Source of the DNA: Streptomyces camponoticapitis
Lineage (GTDB): Bacteria > Actinomycetota > Actinomycetes > Streptomycetales > Streptomycetaceae
Assembly: GCF_014646115.1 (NCBI RefSeq)
Contig: NZ_BMMV01000011.1
Coordinates: 114,633 to 178,632 of the forward strand
Direction of reading: 5' to 3'
Length of the DNA: 64,000 nt
Shown: positions 45,100-54,501 of the stretch, piece by piece
Numbering within the stretch: position 1 is the first letter of the stretch
Layout of the letters: the number at the start of each line of letters is the position of its first letter
The notes under the pieces: generated by a model
Told to the model about the DNA's origin: nothing
The model's input: only the letters and a program-made list of their open reading frames with translations
Database searches by the model: none
Program-made: the position numbers and the translations under genes

Positions 45100-46371
45100 T
45101 CAGAGAGACCTGGCGGCGGGCTTGACCATGCCGCGGACCGTACGGGACTTCACGAACTCGCCGACGGCTGTCATCTCCCACTCACCGGAGTACTGCTTGA
45201 TCAGCTTGGCCATGATCACCCCGGTCTGCGGCTCGGCGCCCGTCAGGTCGAAGCGGACGAGCTCCTCGCCGGTCGCCGCGTCGAGCAGCCGGCAGTAGGC
45301 CTTCGCGACCTCGTTGAACTTCTGGCCGGTGAACGAGTTGACCGTGAAGACCAGGCCCGTGGCCTCGGCCGGCAGCCGGCCGAGGTCGACCACGATCGTC
45401 TCGTCGTCCCCGGCGCCCTCACCGGTGAGGTTGTCGCCGGAGTGCTTGATCGAGCCGCCCAGGATGGCCAGCTTGCCGAAGTAGCAGCTGTCCAGGTGGT
45501 TGCGGTTGGGGCCGTAGGCGATCACGGAGGCGTCGAGGTCGATGTCCTTGCCGCGGAAGGCGGGCTCCCAGCCGAGCCCCATCTTGACCTGGGTCAGCAG
45601 CGGCGCACCGCCCTTGACGAGCGACACCGTCTGGTTCTTCTGGAGGCTGACGCGGCCCTTGTCCAGGTTGATCTTCCCGGTGCCCTGCGCGGGACCCGGG
45701 GGAGCCGACGGCGGGACGGGGGCCGAGGGGGCGACGGGGGCCGCGATCCGGGGGTCGGCCGCCGTGGGGGACGGAGCCGGGGGCGGTACGGGCGCGGAGG
45801 GCGGCACCGGGGCCATGGGGGTCACCGGCGCCTGCGGGGCCTGCGGGGCGGCCGCGGCGGGCGCCGTGGGCTCCTCCACCGAGACGCCGAAGTCGGTGGC
45901 GATGCCCGACAGCCCGTTCGCGTACCCCTGGCCGACCGCGCGGACCTTCCAGGCGCCGTTGCGCAAGTAGACCTCCACGACCACGAGGGCGGTCTCCGAA
46001 CCCAGGTTCGGCGGGGTGAAGGTGGCGAGCGCGCTGCCGTCGTCGGCGTTGCGGATGGTCGCTGTGGGCTCGATGCCCTGGAAGCTCTGTCCCGCCGCGT
46101 CCGGGCTGGCCGTGACGACGATCTTCTCGATTCCGGCGGGGACGGCGGAGGTGTCCACCACGATCGCGTCCGGAGCCGAACCGCCGCCGGACCGGTAGGT
46201 CACACCCGGGCCCGTCGGCTGGTTGTAGAAGATGAAGTCGTCGTCGGAGCGCACCTTGCCGTCGGCGGTGAGCAGCAGGCCCGATACGTCGAGCCGCACC
46301 GGTGCGGCGACGTCCACCGCCACGCGGGCGGCGGAGAGGGGGATGTTCGAGCCGGGGGTCATAGCTGTCAT
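45100..46371 (-). CDS. Tandem TerD-family protein
   Basis: A 423-residue fusion of two TerD-like domains. The N-terminal one (residues 1-165) contains DDDFIFYNQPTGPGVTYR and the Ca-site region. The C-terminal one (about 235-423) contains INLDKGRVSLQKNQTVSLVKGG and the canonical LDSCYFGKLAILGGSIKHSGDNLTGEGAGDDETIVVDL. They are joined by a ~65-residue Pro/Ala/Val linker. TerD proteins are Ca-binding stress proteins linked to tellurite and phage resistance and, in Streptomyces, to differentiation. ATGs at 46371 and 46362 are both possible. Confidence 0.88.
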   Translation of the reverse strand: MTAMTPGSNIPLSAARVAVDVAAPVRLDVSGLLLTADGKVRSDDDFIFYNQPTGPGVTYRSGGGSAPDAIVVDTSAVPAGIEKIVVTASPDAAGQSFQGIEPTATIRNADDGSALATFTPPNLGSETALVVVEVYLRNGAWKVRAVGQGYANGLSGIATDFGVSVEEPTAPAAAAPQAPQAPVTPMAPVPPSAPVPPPAPSPTAADPRIAAPVAPSAPVPPSAPPGPAQGTGKINLDKGRVSLQKNQTVSLVKGGAPLLTQVKMGLGWEPAFRGKDIDLDASVIAYGPNRNHLDSCYFGKLAILGGSIKHSGDNLTGEGAGDDETIVVDLGRLPAEATGLVFTVNSFTGQKFNEVAKAYCRLLDAATGEELVRFDLTGAEPQTGVIMAKLIKQYSGEWEMTAVGEFVKSRTVRGMVKPAARSL

Positions 46372-46421
46372 GCCAGACGTAACGAACGACTCCTCTTTGC
46401 CGTTCCCTTACCCTCGCGCCC

Positions 46422-46439
46422 CTGACCCGTACGGGTCAG
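46422..46439. other. 18-bp perfect palindrome at the udh stop
   Basis: CTGACCCGTACGGGTCAG is fully self-complementary and includes the udh stop codon (46436-46438). It lies 51 bp upstream of the TerD gene start, so it might be a TerD operator or part of a udh terminator. The sequence cannot decide. Confidence 0.45.
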
Positions 46440-47260
46440 TACGGCCACTGGGGCGGGTGCGTGCAGAAGTGGCCGCCCAGATGGGCGTGGTCGGGGTTCT
46501 CCGGGTCCAGCTCACCCTGTTCGGCGACGAGCTTGTCCGCGTACTGCTCGGAGTCGTCCTGAGGCTCGTACCCCAGCGCCCGCGCGGTTGAAAGGTCCCA
46601 CCACAGGCGTGTGTTGGCGGAAGAGCCGTAGACGACGCTGTGCTGGACGTCCTCGGCCGTGAGCGCGGCGTGGAAGAGCCGCGCGCCGTCGCCGGGGCTC
46701 ATCCAGACCGACAGCATCCGTACGGAGGTCGGCTCCATGAAGCAGGACCCGATCCGTACGGAGACGCTCTCCAGCCCGTGCTTGTCCCAGTAGAACTGCG
46801 CCAGATCCTCGCCGAAGCACTTGGACACGCCGTAGAACGTGTCCGGGCGGCGCGGGGTCCCGATCGGGATCAGCGCGTCCGAGTCGAGCGGGTAGGAGCC
46901 CTGCGGCCGTGGCGTGAACCCGACGGCGTGGTTGCTGGAGGCGAAGACCACCCGTGCGATGCCCTCCTCGCGCGCCGCCTCGTAGAGGTTGTACGTCCCC
47001 TCGATGTTGGCCCGCAGGATCTTGTCGAACGACGCCTCCAGCGAGATCCCGGCGAGGTGGATGATCGCGTCGACGCCCCGGACGGCCTCGCGGAGCGCGT
47101 GCCTGTCGCCGAGGTCCGCCGTGATCGCGTCCGGCTCGCCTTCTATGGGAGTGGCGTCGAAGAGCCGGAGCTCGTAACCGTAGGCGGGCAGCAGGCCGCG
47201 CATCAGGGTGCCGAGGCCGCCCGCGGCGCCGGTGAGCAGGACGGTTCGCGGTTGAGGCAT
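46436..47260 (-). CDS. udh: Uronate dehydrogenase (NAD-dependent epimerase fold)
   Basis: A 274-residue extended-SDR protein. The coenzyme motif TGAAGGLGT is at residues 10-18, HLAGIS and FASSNHAVG follow, and the catalytic YGVSKCFGE has Tyr-x3-Lys. The ASSNHAVGF and VRIGSCFMEPT stretches are those of uronate dehydrogenases, which oxidise glucuronate or galacturonate to aldarate lactone. The context agrees: kdgD is divergent and an alpha-ketoglutarate semialdehyde dehydrogenase lies 8 kb away. The ATG at 47260 has AGGAG at 47275-47271 (minus strand). Confidence 0.85.
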   Translation of the reverse strand: MPQPRTVLLTGAAGGLGTLMRGLLPAYGYELRLFDATPIEGEPDAITADLGDRHALREAVRGVDAIIHLAGISLEASFDKILRANIEGTYNLYEAAREEGIARVVFASSNHAVGFTPRPQGSYPLDSDALIPIGTPRRPDTFYGVSKCFGEDLAQFYWDKHGLESVSVRIGSCFMEPTSVRMLSVWMSPGDGARLFHAALTAEDVQHSVVYGSSANTRLWWDLSTARALGYEPQDDSEQYADKLVAEQGELDPENPDHAHLGGHFCTHPPQWPY

Positions 47261-47347
47261 GGGCGTGAATCTCCTCGGACGTACGGGGGGTGGACGTGAA
47301 ACGATCAGAATCGGTCAGATCCATGGATGTGATTCATATGCGTGGAC

Positions 47348-47377
47348 AAGCTAAGGAGCGTTCGAAGCCACCGTCAA
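47348..47377 (-). promoter_or_regulatory. udh promoter
   Basis: On the minus strand TTGACG (47377-47372), 18 bases, TAGCTT (47353-47348). The untranslated leader would be about 80 bases and contains the palindrome ATCCATGGAT (47319-47328) and GATCAGAATCGG-type sequence (47303-47314 on the plus strand) that may be operator. Confidence 0.6.
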
Positions 47378-47425
47378 GTGTCGCGCGGAGGCGGTCGATC
47401 CGCTCGTGAGTTGCGGTTTTCCGTC

Positions 47426-47478
47426 TTGACCGGCGCCACGCGGCTGCCCTAGCGTGGCGCTGTTCAGAAATATGGACG
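47426..47478 (+). promoter_or_regulatory. kdgD promoter and operator-like motif
   Basis: TTGACC (47426-47431), 18 bases, TAGCGT (47450-47455). The motif TGTTCAGAAATATGGACG (47461-47478) covers the expected start point. It shares 12 of 18 positions with the better palindrome upstream of the aldehyde dehydrogenase gene (55584-55601). Confidence 0.65.
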
Positions 47479-47533
47479 CCGATCAGAATTGTGCACGAGC
47501 GTGAGTGCTCGCCGCACGGCCCAGGGAGCGCCA

Positions 47534-48493
47534 GTGACCTCAGCCCCGCTCGCCGCCCGCCTCAACAGAGTCGCCGGGCCGCTGTTCTTCCCCGTCACCG
47601 CGTACGGTCCGGACGGCGCCCTCGACCTCGACGCGTTCCGCGCGCACATCAGAAGCGGCGTCGACGCGGGAGCCGCCGCGGTCTTCGCCTGCTGCGGCAC
47701 GGGCGAGTTCCACGCGCTCACCCCCGAGGAGTTCGGGGAGTGCGTGCGGGCGGCCGTGGAGGAGACCGCGGGAGCGGTCCCCGTCGTGGCGGCAGCTGGT
47801 TACGGTACGGCGATCGCCGTCAGATACGCCGAGATCGCCGAGGCGGCCGGCGCCGACGGACTGCTCGCCATGCCGCCCTACCTGGTCGTCGCCGACCAGG
47901 AGGGCCTGCTGCGCCACTACTCGGCGCTGGCCGCCGGCACCGGGCTGGAGATCATCGTCTACCAGCGCGACAACGCCGTCTTCACTCCCGAGACCGTCGT
48001 CGAACTCGCCAGGGTCGACGGCATCATCGGCCTCAAGGACGGCCACGGCGACCTCGACCTGATGCAGCGCATCCTCAGCGCCGTACGCACCGCCGAGCCC
48101 GACCGTGACTTCCTCTACTTCAACGGGCTGCCCACCGCCGAACTCACCGGGCTCGCCTACCGCGGCATCGGCATCACCCTCTACTCCTCCGCCGTCTTCG
48201 CCTTCGCGCCCGAGATCGCCCTCGCGTTCCACCGCGCCCTCACGTCCGCCGACGACACAACCGTGAACAGCCTCATCGACGGCTTCTACCGGCCGCTGGT
48301 CGAACTGCGCTCCAAAGGACGCGGATACGCCGTCTCACTCGTCAAGGCGGGCGTCAGACTGCGCGGTTACGACGTCGGTGAGGTACGCACCCCGCTGAGC
48401 GAGCCGCAGCCCGCGCACATCAAGGAACTCACCGAGATCATCGAACGCGGCTACGGGCTGCTCCGTGACGAGGAGCCGGGGGAGGGCGCGTGA
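47534..48493 (+). CDS. kdgD: 5-dehydro-4-deoxyglucarate dehydratase
   Basis: A 319-residue member of the DapA/NAL TIM-barrel family. It decarboxylates and dehydrates 5-dehydro-4-deoxy-D-glucarate to alpha-ketoglutarate semialdehyde. GPLFFPVTAYGPDGALDLDAF opens the barrel, FACCGTGEFHALT is the substrate loop (where DapA has GTTGE), IIVYQRDN has the catalytic Tyr, and GIIGLKDGHGD carries the Schiff-base Lys. The GTG at 47534 is preceded by AGGGAG (47523-47528). The stop overlaps the next GTG. Confidence 0.9.
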   Translation: MTSAPLAARLNRVAGPLFFPVTAYGPDGALDLDAFRAHIRSGVDAGAAAVFACCGTGEFHALTPEEFGECVRAAVEETAGAVPVVAAAGYGTAIAVRYAEIAEAAGADGLLAMPPYLVVADQEGLLRHYSALAAGTGLEIIVYQRDNAVFTPETVVELARVDGIIGLKDGHGDLDLMQRILSAVRTAEPDRDFLYFNGLPTAELTGLAYRGIGITLYSSAVFAFAPEIALAFHRALTSADDTTVNSLIDGFYRPLVELRSKGRGYAVSLVKAGVRLRGYDVGEVRTPLSEPQPAHIKELTEIIERGYGLLRDEEPGEGA

Positions 48494-49674
48494 AGACCTC
48501 GGCCTTCCTCTACCCCTGGGACGTCCTGGGCGACCCGGACGCGCCCGCCCGCGTCATGGACCTCGGCGTCCGGCAGGTCACGCTCGCCTCCGCCTACCAC
48601 TCCACGCGCGCCCTGACACCGCGTCACCCGCGGCACCGCGTCGTCACCGCCGAGCACTCCGCCGTGCTGTACCCGATCGACGAGGACCGCTGGGCGGACG
48701 CCGAGCTGCGCCCGTACGCCGCCGGTGAGTGGGCCCCCGGCGACGCCTTCGGCGAGGCCGCGGCGGCGCTCGCCGGCGCCGGACTCGACGTGCACACCTG
48801 GGTCGTCCTCGCGCACAACTCCCGCCTCGGCGCCGAGCATCCCGACACCTCCGTCGTCAACGTCTACGGCGACCGCTACCCCTGGGCCCCGTGCATCGCG
48901 CGACCCGCCGTCCGTACGTATGTGCTCTCGCTCGCCGCGGAAGCCGCCGTACGGCCCGGCGCGGCAGGCACCGAACTGGAATCCCTCGGCTGGTACGGGC
49001 TGGCGCACCTGCACGCCCACGACAAGATCGGCGGCGTCCCGCTCGGCGAGGCGGCGCAGTATCTGATGTCGCTCTGCTTCTGTACGGTCTGCCGCGCCGG
49101 GTATCTCTCCCTGGGCCTGGACCCCGACGAGCTGAACGCCGCCGTCAGGCGTGCCCTGGAGCCCGTCTGGAACGGGGCACAGGCGCCCGGCGGCCCGCCG
49201 GGTCCGCCCGGAATCGAGAAGCTCCTCGGGGCCGAGCTCACCGCCGCCACCCTCGACTGGCGGGTCAACGCGGCCCGTACGCTCCAGGAGACCACCGTCG
49301 CCGCCGTACGAGCGCGCGGCGGCCCCGGCTTCCAGGTGCTGCTCCACGCGGACCCCCACAGCCACCGCACCGGGGCAAACGCGGGTGTCGACCCGGCTCA
49401 CATCCTGGACGCCGCCGACGGGGTCGTCCTGCCGTGCACCGGCGGTGCGGCGGAGGCGATGCTGACACCGTTCGCGGCCCACCGCCGCGAATCCACCGTG
49501 CTGGCCGCCAACTTCACCGTTGTCACGGGCATGGGCGGGTCCCCCGGCACCCTCGCCGACGACGCGGCGCGGGCGCGCGCGCTCGGCGCGACCGAACTGC
49601 GGCTCTACCACGCGGGCCTGGCGTCGGACGCGGATCTCGCCGCCGTCACCGCCGGGCTCTCACGTCTCGGCTGA
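48490..49674 (+). CDS. Unknown protein coupled to kdgD
   Basis: A 394-residue cytoplasmic protein translationally coupled to kdgD (GTGA overlap). I cannot assign a family. Beta-alpha alternation (VRQVTLASAYHSTRALTPRHP, GLDVHTWVVLAHNSRLG, GFQVLLHADPHSHRTG, GVVLPCTG) suggests a TIM barrel resembling distant glycoside hydrolases. Candidate polar residues cluster in HLHAHDKIGG and LCFCTVCRAGY, the latter a Cys-x-Cys-x2-Cys that could bind metal. Context suggests a role with uronates or aldarates. The last 15 bases overlap the end of the convergent MFS gene. Confidence 0.75.
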   Translation: MKTSAFLYPWDVLGDPDAPARVMDLGVRQVTLASAYHSTRALTPRHPRHRVVTAEHSAVLYPIDEDRWADAELRPYAAGEWAPGDAFGEAAAALAGAGLDVHTWVVLAHNSRLGAEHPDTSVVNVYGDRYPWAPCIARPAVRTYVLSLAAEAAVRPGAAGTELESLGWYGLAHLHAHDKIGGVPLGEAAQYLMSLCFCTVCRAGYLSLGLDPDELNAAVRRALEPVWNGAQAPGGPPGPPGIEKLLGAELTAATLDWRVNAARTLQETTVAAVRARGGPGFQVLLHADPHSHRTGANAGVDPAHILDAADGVVLPCTGGAAEAMLTPFAAHRRESTVLAANFTVVTGMGGSPGTLADDAARARALGATELRLYHAGLASDADLAAVTAGLSRLG

Positions 49675-50883
49675 ACCACCCCGGGGCAGCCCTCCGTAGA
49701 AGGCGAGGCCGACCGCCGCCAGCAGCCCGATCACCCCGGTGACCGGCAGCAGCACCGTGATGTCGACGAAAGCGATCAGTCCCGCGCCGAGCGCGAGGGA
49801 CACCGCGTTCGGCACGTAGATCAGGGTGTTGGCGGTGGCGGCCGTCCGCCCGAGCACGGCCTCCGGAGTCTCGCGCTGCACCGCCGTCAGCGCGACGATC
49901 AGCACGCACGGCAGCCCGATCCCCACCGCCACCGCGCTCGCCAGCACCACGGCGTCGTACGGCAGGGCCCGCAGCCCCACCGCGACGGCGAAGAGCGCGA
50001 TGCCACCGGCGGCGAACAGCCGCTCCGGCATCGCGCGCATCAGCGGACCGGCCACCAGCCCGACGGCGACCGAGCCGACGCCCTGGAGCGCGTAGAGCAG
50101 ACCTACGTACGTAGGCGCGTGTCCGAGGCCCTTGTCGACCACCGCGTAGATCGCGGCGCCGTTGAGCCCGGCGAGCAGCATCGTCACCGATCCCGCCAGG
50201 ACGAGGGGGCGCAGGACCGGTGAGTTCCAAAGCACCCGGGCGCCCTCCGCCGTACGGGACAGCCGGCTCCCGGTGCGCCGGGGCACCGGCTTCTCCTCCC
50301 GGACCCGCATCAGCGCGAAGAGCCCCGCGGCCAGGGCGAACGTCGCGGCGTCGAGCAGGGCGACCTTCCCGCCGCCGTACGCCGCGAACAGCCCGGCGCC
50401 CGCGAGCGGCGCGAGGAGCTTCATGCCCTCGTTCGCCGTCATCCGCAGCCCGTTGAAGTCACCGAGCAGCCGCTTGTCCAACGCCGTCGCCACCAGGGCG
50501 GCCTCGGCCGCGTCCTGCACCACACCGCTGACGCCGTACACCAGCAGTACCGCGAACAGGATCCAGATCCGGCCGGCCGAGTCGACCACGAGGAGCAGGG
50601 GCAGCAGCGCGGCCATGGCCAGGTTGCAGAACACCAGCAGCGGTCGGCGCCGCCACCGGTCGGCGACGGCTCCCAGCAGGGGCCCCACCAGCGTCGGCGC
50701 CCACATCGCGAAGACGGTCAGGGCCGCCAGACTGTCCGACCCGGTGAGGGACTTCACCCAGATCCCGCCGACCAGCCACATCGCCGACGTACCGAAGCCG
50801 GACACCACCACACCGGTCAGATACAGCCCGGCGTTGCGGTCCCGAAGGACGGTGCCCACGGCCCAGTTCTTCTCCCACCCCAT
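49660..50883 (-). CDS. MFS transporter
   Basis: A 407-residue protein with about 12 helices, a member of the DHA3-like MFS. The loop GAVADRWRRRPLLVFCN matches the A-motif. ATG at 50883 is preferred to a GTG at 50889 because AGGA precedes it with normal spacing. It lies between the kdgD unit and the PBP gene and its end overlaps the unknown kdgD partner on the other strand. A role in sugar-acid transport is possible, but the family is mostly drug exporters. Confidence 0.82.
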   Translation of the reverse strand: MGWEKNWAVGTVLRDRNAGLYLTGVVVSGFGTSAMWLVGGIWVKSLTGSDSLAALTVFAMWAPTLVGPLLGAVADRWRRRPLLVFCNLAMAALLPLLLVVDSAGRIWILFAVLLVYGVSGVVQDAAEAALVATALDKRLLGDFNGLRMTANEGMKLLAPLAGAGLFAAYGGGKVALLDAATFALAAGLFALMRVREEKPVPRRTGSRLSRTAEGARVLWNSPVLRPLVLAGSVTMLLAGLNGAAIYAVVDKGLGHAPTYVGLLYALQGVGSVAVGLVAGPLMRAMPERLFAAGGIALFAVAVGLRALPYDAVVLASAVAVGIGLPCVLIVALTAVQRETPEAVLGRTAATANTLIYVPNAVSLALGAGLIAFVDITVLLPVTGVIGLLAAVGLAFYGGLPRGGSAET

Positions 50884-50928
50884 CGGCACATCCTGGCACG
50901 GGTCCCGGACGGTGGCGGGGCCACCGGG

Positions 50929-52380
50929 TCAGCGCAGCGCCGCCTCCATCATCTTCTTGGCGATCGGGGCCGCCAGACCGTTGCCGCTGACCTCCGAGCG
51001 CGCCGCGCCCGAGTCCTCGACCAGGACGGCCACCGCCACCTCCTCGCCCGTCGACGCGTCCTTCGCGTACGAGGTGAACCAGGCGTAAGGCGTCTGGCTG
51101 TTGTCCACGCCGTGCTGGGCCGTGCCCGTCTTGCCACCCACCTCGACGCCGTCGATACGGGCATTGGTGCCGGTGCCCCTGTCGACCACCGTCACCATCG
51201 CGCTGCGCAGCTGCTCGGCCGTCGAGGACGAGACGATCCGGCGCGACGACTCGTCCTCGTAAGAGGTGAGTGTGTCGCCGCCCGCGTCCACGACCTTCGA
51301 CACCATGTGCGGCGATTCGAGGATCCCGTCGTTGGCCAGCGCGGACGAGACCATCGCCATCTGGAGCGGCGTGGCGGTGACCTCGAACTGGCCGATGCCC
51401 GTCAGCGCCGTCTGCGCGTCGTCCATGCCGGACGGATAGACGCTCTCGGCGGCCCGCACCGGCACGTCCTGCTCGGGATCGCCGAAGCCCAGCTTCGACG
51501 CCGTCGCGCGCACCTTGTCCTCGCCGAGGTCGGCGGCCATCTTCGCGAAGACGTTGTTGCACGAGTACTGGAGCGCCGTGCGGATCGTCGCGTCCTCGCA
51601 GGGCGCCGAGGTGTTCTCGTTCCGCAGGACCGTGCTCGTGCCGGGCAGGGTGAACGGGTCCGGGCTCTGGGTCCGGGTGTCCACCGATCCGTAGAGACCG
51701 TCCTCCAGCGCCGCCGCGGCCACCACCAGCTTGAAGGTCGAACCGGGCGGCAGCGGCTGCCGCAGCGCTCGGTTCACCATCGGCTTGTCAGCGTCGGCGT
51801 TCAGCCGGCTCCACGCGTCGCCGTCGGTCGTGCCGCTGATCGTCGACGGGTCGTACGACGGGGTGCTGACCATCCCGAGGATCTTGCCGGTCGCCGGGTC
51901 GATCGCGACGGCCGCGCCCTTCTTGTCGCCCAGCGCGTCGAAACCGGCCTTCTGGACCTCCGGGTCGATCGTCGTCACGACACTGCCCGGCGCGGTCTGC
52001 TTGCCGGTGAGCGCGTCCAGCGGATTCTTCAGCCGGGGGTCCGTGCCGTCCAGGACGTGCGAGTAGATGCCTTCGAGCTGCGTGGAGCGGTAGGCCTGCG
52101 AGCTGTAGCCGGTGACCGCCGCGTACAGCTCGCCGTCCGTGTACGTCCGCTTGTACTTCAGGTTGTCGCTGCCCGACGTCCTGGCGGAGCCCGTGACGGC
52201 GGAACCGGCCACGACGATGTCGCCCAGCGGCCGGGCGTACTGGTCGATGAGCGTGCGTCGGTTGCGTTCGTTGTCCGCGAGGGCCTTGCCCTGGTACGCC
52301 TGCACCCAGGTCGCCCGCACCAGCAGGGCGAGGACCATGAGCAGACAGACGACCGCGGTGCGCCTGATTGTCTTGTTCAT
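50929..52380 (-). CDS. Class B penicillin-binding protein (PbpA/FtsI-like transpeptidase)
   Basis: A 483-residue membrane-anchored DD-transpeptidase. A short cytoplasmic start (MNKTIRR) and one helix (residues 8-27) precede an N-terminal linker domain. The penicillin-binding motifs are complete: Ser214-Thr-Phe-Lys217, Ser273-Cys-Asn275 and Lys417-Thr-Gly-Thr420. The lack of PASTA repeats and the short length match actinobacterial PbpA, which crosslinks peptidoglycan during growth or sporulation. It lies 97 bp downstream of the two-component system on the same strand. Confidence 0.92.
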   Translation of the reverse strand: MNKTIRRTAVVCLLMVLALLVRATWVQAYQGKALADNERNRRTLIDQYARPLGDIVVAGSAVTGSARTSGSDNLKYKRTYTDGELYAAVTGYSSQAYRSTQLEGIYSHVLDGTDPRLKNPLDALTGKQTAPGSVVTTIDPEVQKAGFDALGDKKGAAVAIDPATGKILGMVSTPSYDPSTISGTTDGDAWSRLNADADKPMVNRALRQPLPPGSTFKLVVAAAALEDGLYGSVDTRTQSPDPFTLPGTSTVLRNENTSAPCEDATIRTALQYSCNNVFAKMAADLGEDKVRATASKLGFGDPEQDVPVRAAESVYPSGMDDAQTALTGIGQFEVTATPLQMAMVSSALANDGILESPHMVSKVVDAGGDTLTSYEDESSRRIVSSSTAEQLRSAMVTVVDRGTGTNARIDGVEVGGKTGTAQHGVDNSQTPYAWFTSYAKDASTGEEVAVAVLVEDSGAARSEVSGNGLAAPIAKKMMEAALR

Positions 52381-52477
52381 CCCACACGGAGGACGAACGG
52401 GACCGTACGGTGCGTTCCGCCCCGCTCCTCTTCTCAGAAACTCTTCATACCGGGCGGGGCGACCGGAGGCGGGGGCG

Positions 52478-53131
52478 TCACCGAGGGCTGATGAACCCCG
52501 ACTCGTACGCCGCGATCACCGCCTGCGTACGGTCCCTGACACCCGTCTTCGCGAGCACCCCCGCCACATGGGACTTCACCGTCGCCGGACCGACGCCGAG
52601 CCGTCCGGCGATCTCCGCGTTCGTCAGCCCCGTCGCCATCAGCCGCAGCACGTCCGCCTCGCGCTCCGTCAGCCGGCGCGCCCAGGGCGGCGCCGCGGGC
52701 TGTCCGCGGGCGTACCGCGCCGCCAGCCCCCGCACCGCGGCCGGGAAGAGCAGCGAATCGCTCCGCGCCACCAGCCGGACCGCCTGGACGAGGTCCTCGG
52801 CCGCCGCCCGCTTCAGCAGGAATCCGGAGGCGCCGACGCGCAGCGCGTCGTACACGTAGCTGTCGTTCTCGAAGGTCGTCACCACCACCACGCGCGGCCC
52901 CGGTCCGCCGTCGCCCAGGATCCGCTCGGTCGCGCGGATGCCGTCGATCTCCGGCATCCGGACGTCCATCAGCACGACGTCCGGGCGGACCGCGCGCACG
53001 ACGGAGACCGCCTCCGTGCCGGTCGCCGCCTCGCCGACGACCGACATGTCCGGCTCGGCCTCCAGGATGACGCGCAGCGCCGTACGGACCATCCGCTCGT
53101 CGTCGGCGAGCACCACCCGGATCCCGTTCAC
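52478..53131 (-). CDS. NarL/LuxR-type response regulator
   Basis: A 217-residue regulator. The receiver domain (residues 1-120) has Asp-Asp in VVLADDERMV, the phosphoacceptor Asp in VVLMDVRMPEIDGI, Thr in VVTTFEND and Lys in GFLLKRAA. A LuxR-type helix-turn-helix follows (LTEREADVLRLMATGLTNAEIAGRLGVGPATVKSHVAGVLAKTGVRDRTQAV). The GTG start at 53131 overlaps the stop of its kinase (GTGA). Confidence 0.93.
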   Translation of the reverse strand: MNGIRVVLADDERMVRTALRVILEAEPDMSVVGEAATGTEAVSVVRAVRPDVVLMDVRMPEIDGIRATERILGDGGPGPRVVVVTTFENDSYVYDALRVGASGFLLKRAAAEDLVQAVRLVARSDSLLFPAAVRGLAARYARGQPAAPPWARRLTEREADVLRLMATGLTNAEIAGRLGVGPATVKSHVAGVLAKTGVRDRTQAVIAAYESGFISPR

Positions 53132-54501
53132 CGGCGGGTCCTCAGGGAGCCGCCGTCGGCGGGCAGTGGGAGGGTGACGGCCAGCCGCCACAGCGGGCCG
53201 TCCGGCCCTGCCTCCGCGTGCCCGCCGAGCAGTGTGGCGCGCTCGGCGACGCCGCGCAGTCCGCGCCCGCCCCCGGGCCGTACGACGACCGGCTGTACGA
53301 CGGGCTGTACGACGGGCTCCGGGGCGGCCTGTCCGACCGGCGCCGGTGCGGCGCCCGGCAGCGGATTCTCCATCGATATCTCCAACTTCTCGGTGCTCAG
53401 GGCGACATGGAGCGTGACGGGCGCGGCCCCGCCGTGCCGCAGGGCGTTGCTCAGCCCTTCCTGGACGATGCGGTACGCCTCGCGCGACACCGGCTCGGGC
53501 ACCGCCGCCGTGCCGCGGTCGCCCGCGACGGTCAGGGTGACGGGCACGCCGCAGCGGGCCAGCAGTCCCTCCAGCGCGTCGAGCGTCGGCCCCGACGCGG
53601 CGCCCCCGTCCGCGTCCGGATCGTCGTCCTGGCGCAACAGGCCCAGCACGGAGTCCAGTTCACCCACCGTGCGCCGGGTGGTCTCCTCGATCGCGGTCAG
53701 CGCCTCCCGTACGAACTCCATGTCCTTCGGCGCGTCGCTGTCCAGGATCCGGCGCGCCGCGCCCGCCTGGAGGGTCACCGCGCTCAGCGCGTGGCCGACC
53801 GAGTCGTGCAACTCGCGGGCGAGCCTGTTGCGTACGGCGAGATCCGCCGCGCGGCGTTCCGCGGCGGCCAGCCGGTCGGACGGCGTGGGCCCGAGCAGCA
53901 CGGGCGCCAGGCGGGCCAGCAGCGCGGCCGAGGCCGCCGCGCACGCGGCCAGCGCGACGAGCGACAGAATCCCGGCGAGCGGCGCGAGAGGGACGACCCA
54001 GCCGTGGCCGAAGACACGGGGCATCCCCAGCCGGGACTCCCGCAGCTCCGACGACAGCGGCAGCACCATCAGTGCCACCGCGAACGGCGGCAGCGCCAGC
54101 GACATACCGCTGATGATCCCGCCGAGCCCGACATGCAGGGTGAACCAGCCGGCCGTACGCGCCCTGGCCGCGCGCGAGCGGGCGGGTCCATCGGCCAGCG
54201 AGCCCTCCGCGATCCCGCACAGCGCCCGCGCCGCCGCCACCGACAGCGGCCGTACGACAGGGAACAGCGCGCTCGCCGCGGCGAGCGGCAGAGCGGCCGC
54301 GTACGCGCCGAACTGGAGCCCGAGGGAGTTGGAGAACATCGCGTCGGCGTCGAGGAGCGGGCCGACGATCACGGTGCCGAGCAGCCAATACGGCATCAGC
54401 AGCGCGCCGCCGAGGATCAGATGCGTCCAGCGCAGCCGCGCCCGTCCGCCGACGAGGGGGCGCAGGAGTGCCGCGGCCGACCGCCGGATCAGCGCCTTCA
54501 T
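53128..54501 (-). CDS. Sensor histidine kinase (HisKA_3 type)
   Basis: A 457-residue membrane kinase partnered with the overlapping response regulator. Residues 1-200 hold about six helices. The HisKA_3 box RNRLARELHDSVGHALSAVTLQAGAARRIL has the phosphoacceptor His. The ATPase domain has the N box EGLSNALRHG and the G box GGGRGLRGVAERATLLGG. An insert QPVVQPVV repeat precedes the G box. The ATG at 54501 lacks a clear ribosome site, and the frame is open to 54699, so the start is uncertain. Signal unknown. Confidence 0.88.
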   Translation of the reverse strand: MKALIRRSAAALLRPLVGGRARLRWTHLILGGALLMPYWLLGTVIVGPLLDADAMFSNSLGLQFGAYAAALPLAAASALFPVVRPLSVAAARALCGIAEGSLADGPARSRAARARTAGWFTLHVGLGGIISGMSLALPPFAVALMVLPLSSELRESRLGMPRVFGHGWVVPLAPLAGILSLVALAACAAASAALLARLAPVLLGPTPSDRLAAAERRAADLAVRNRLARELHDSVGHALSAVTLQAGAARRILDSDAPKDMEFVREALTAIEETTRRTVGELDSVLGLLRQDDDPDADGGAASGPTLDALEGLLARCGVPVTLTVAGDRGTAAVPEPVSREAYRIVQEGLSNALRHGGAAPVTLHVALSTEKLEISMENPLPGAAPAPVGQAAPEPVVQPVVQPVVVRPGGGRGLRGVAERATLLGGHAEAGPDGPLWRLAVTLPLPADGGSLRTRR

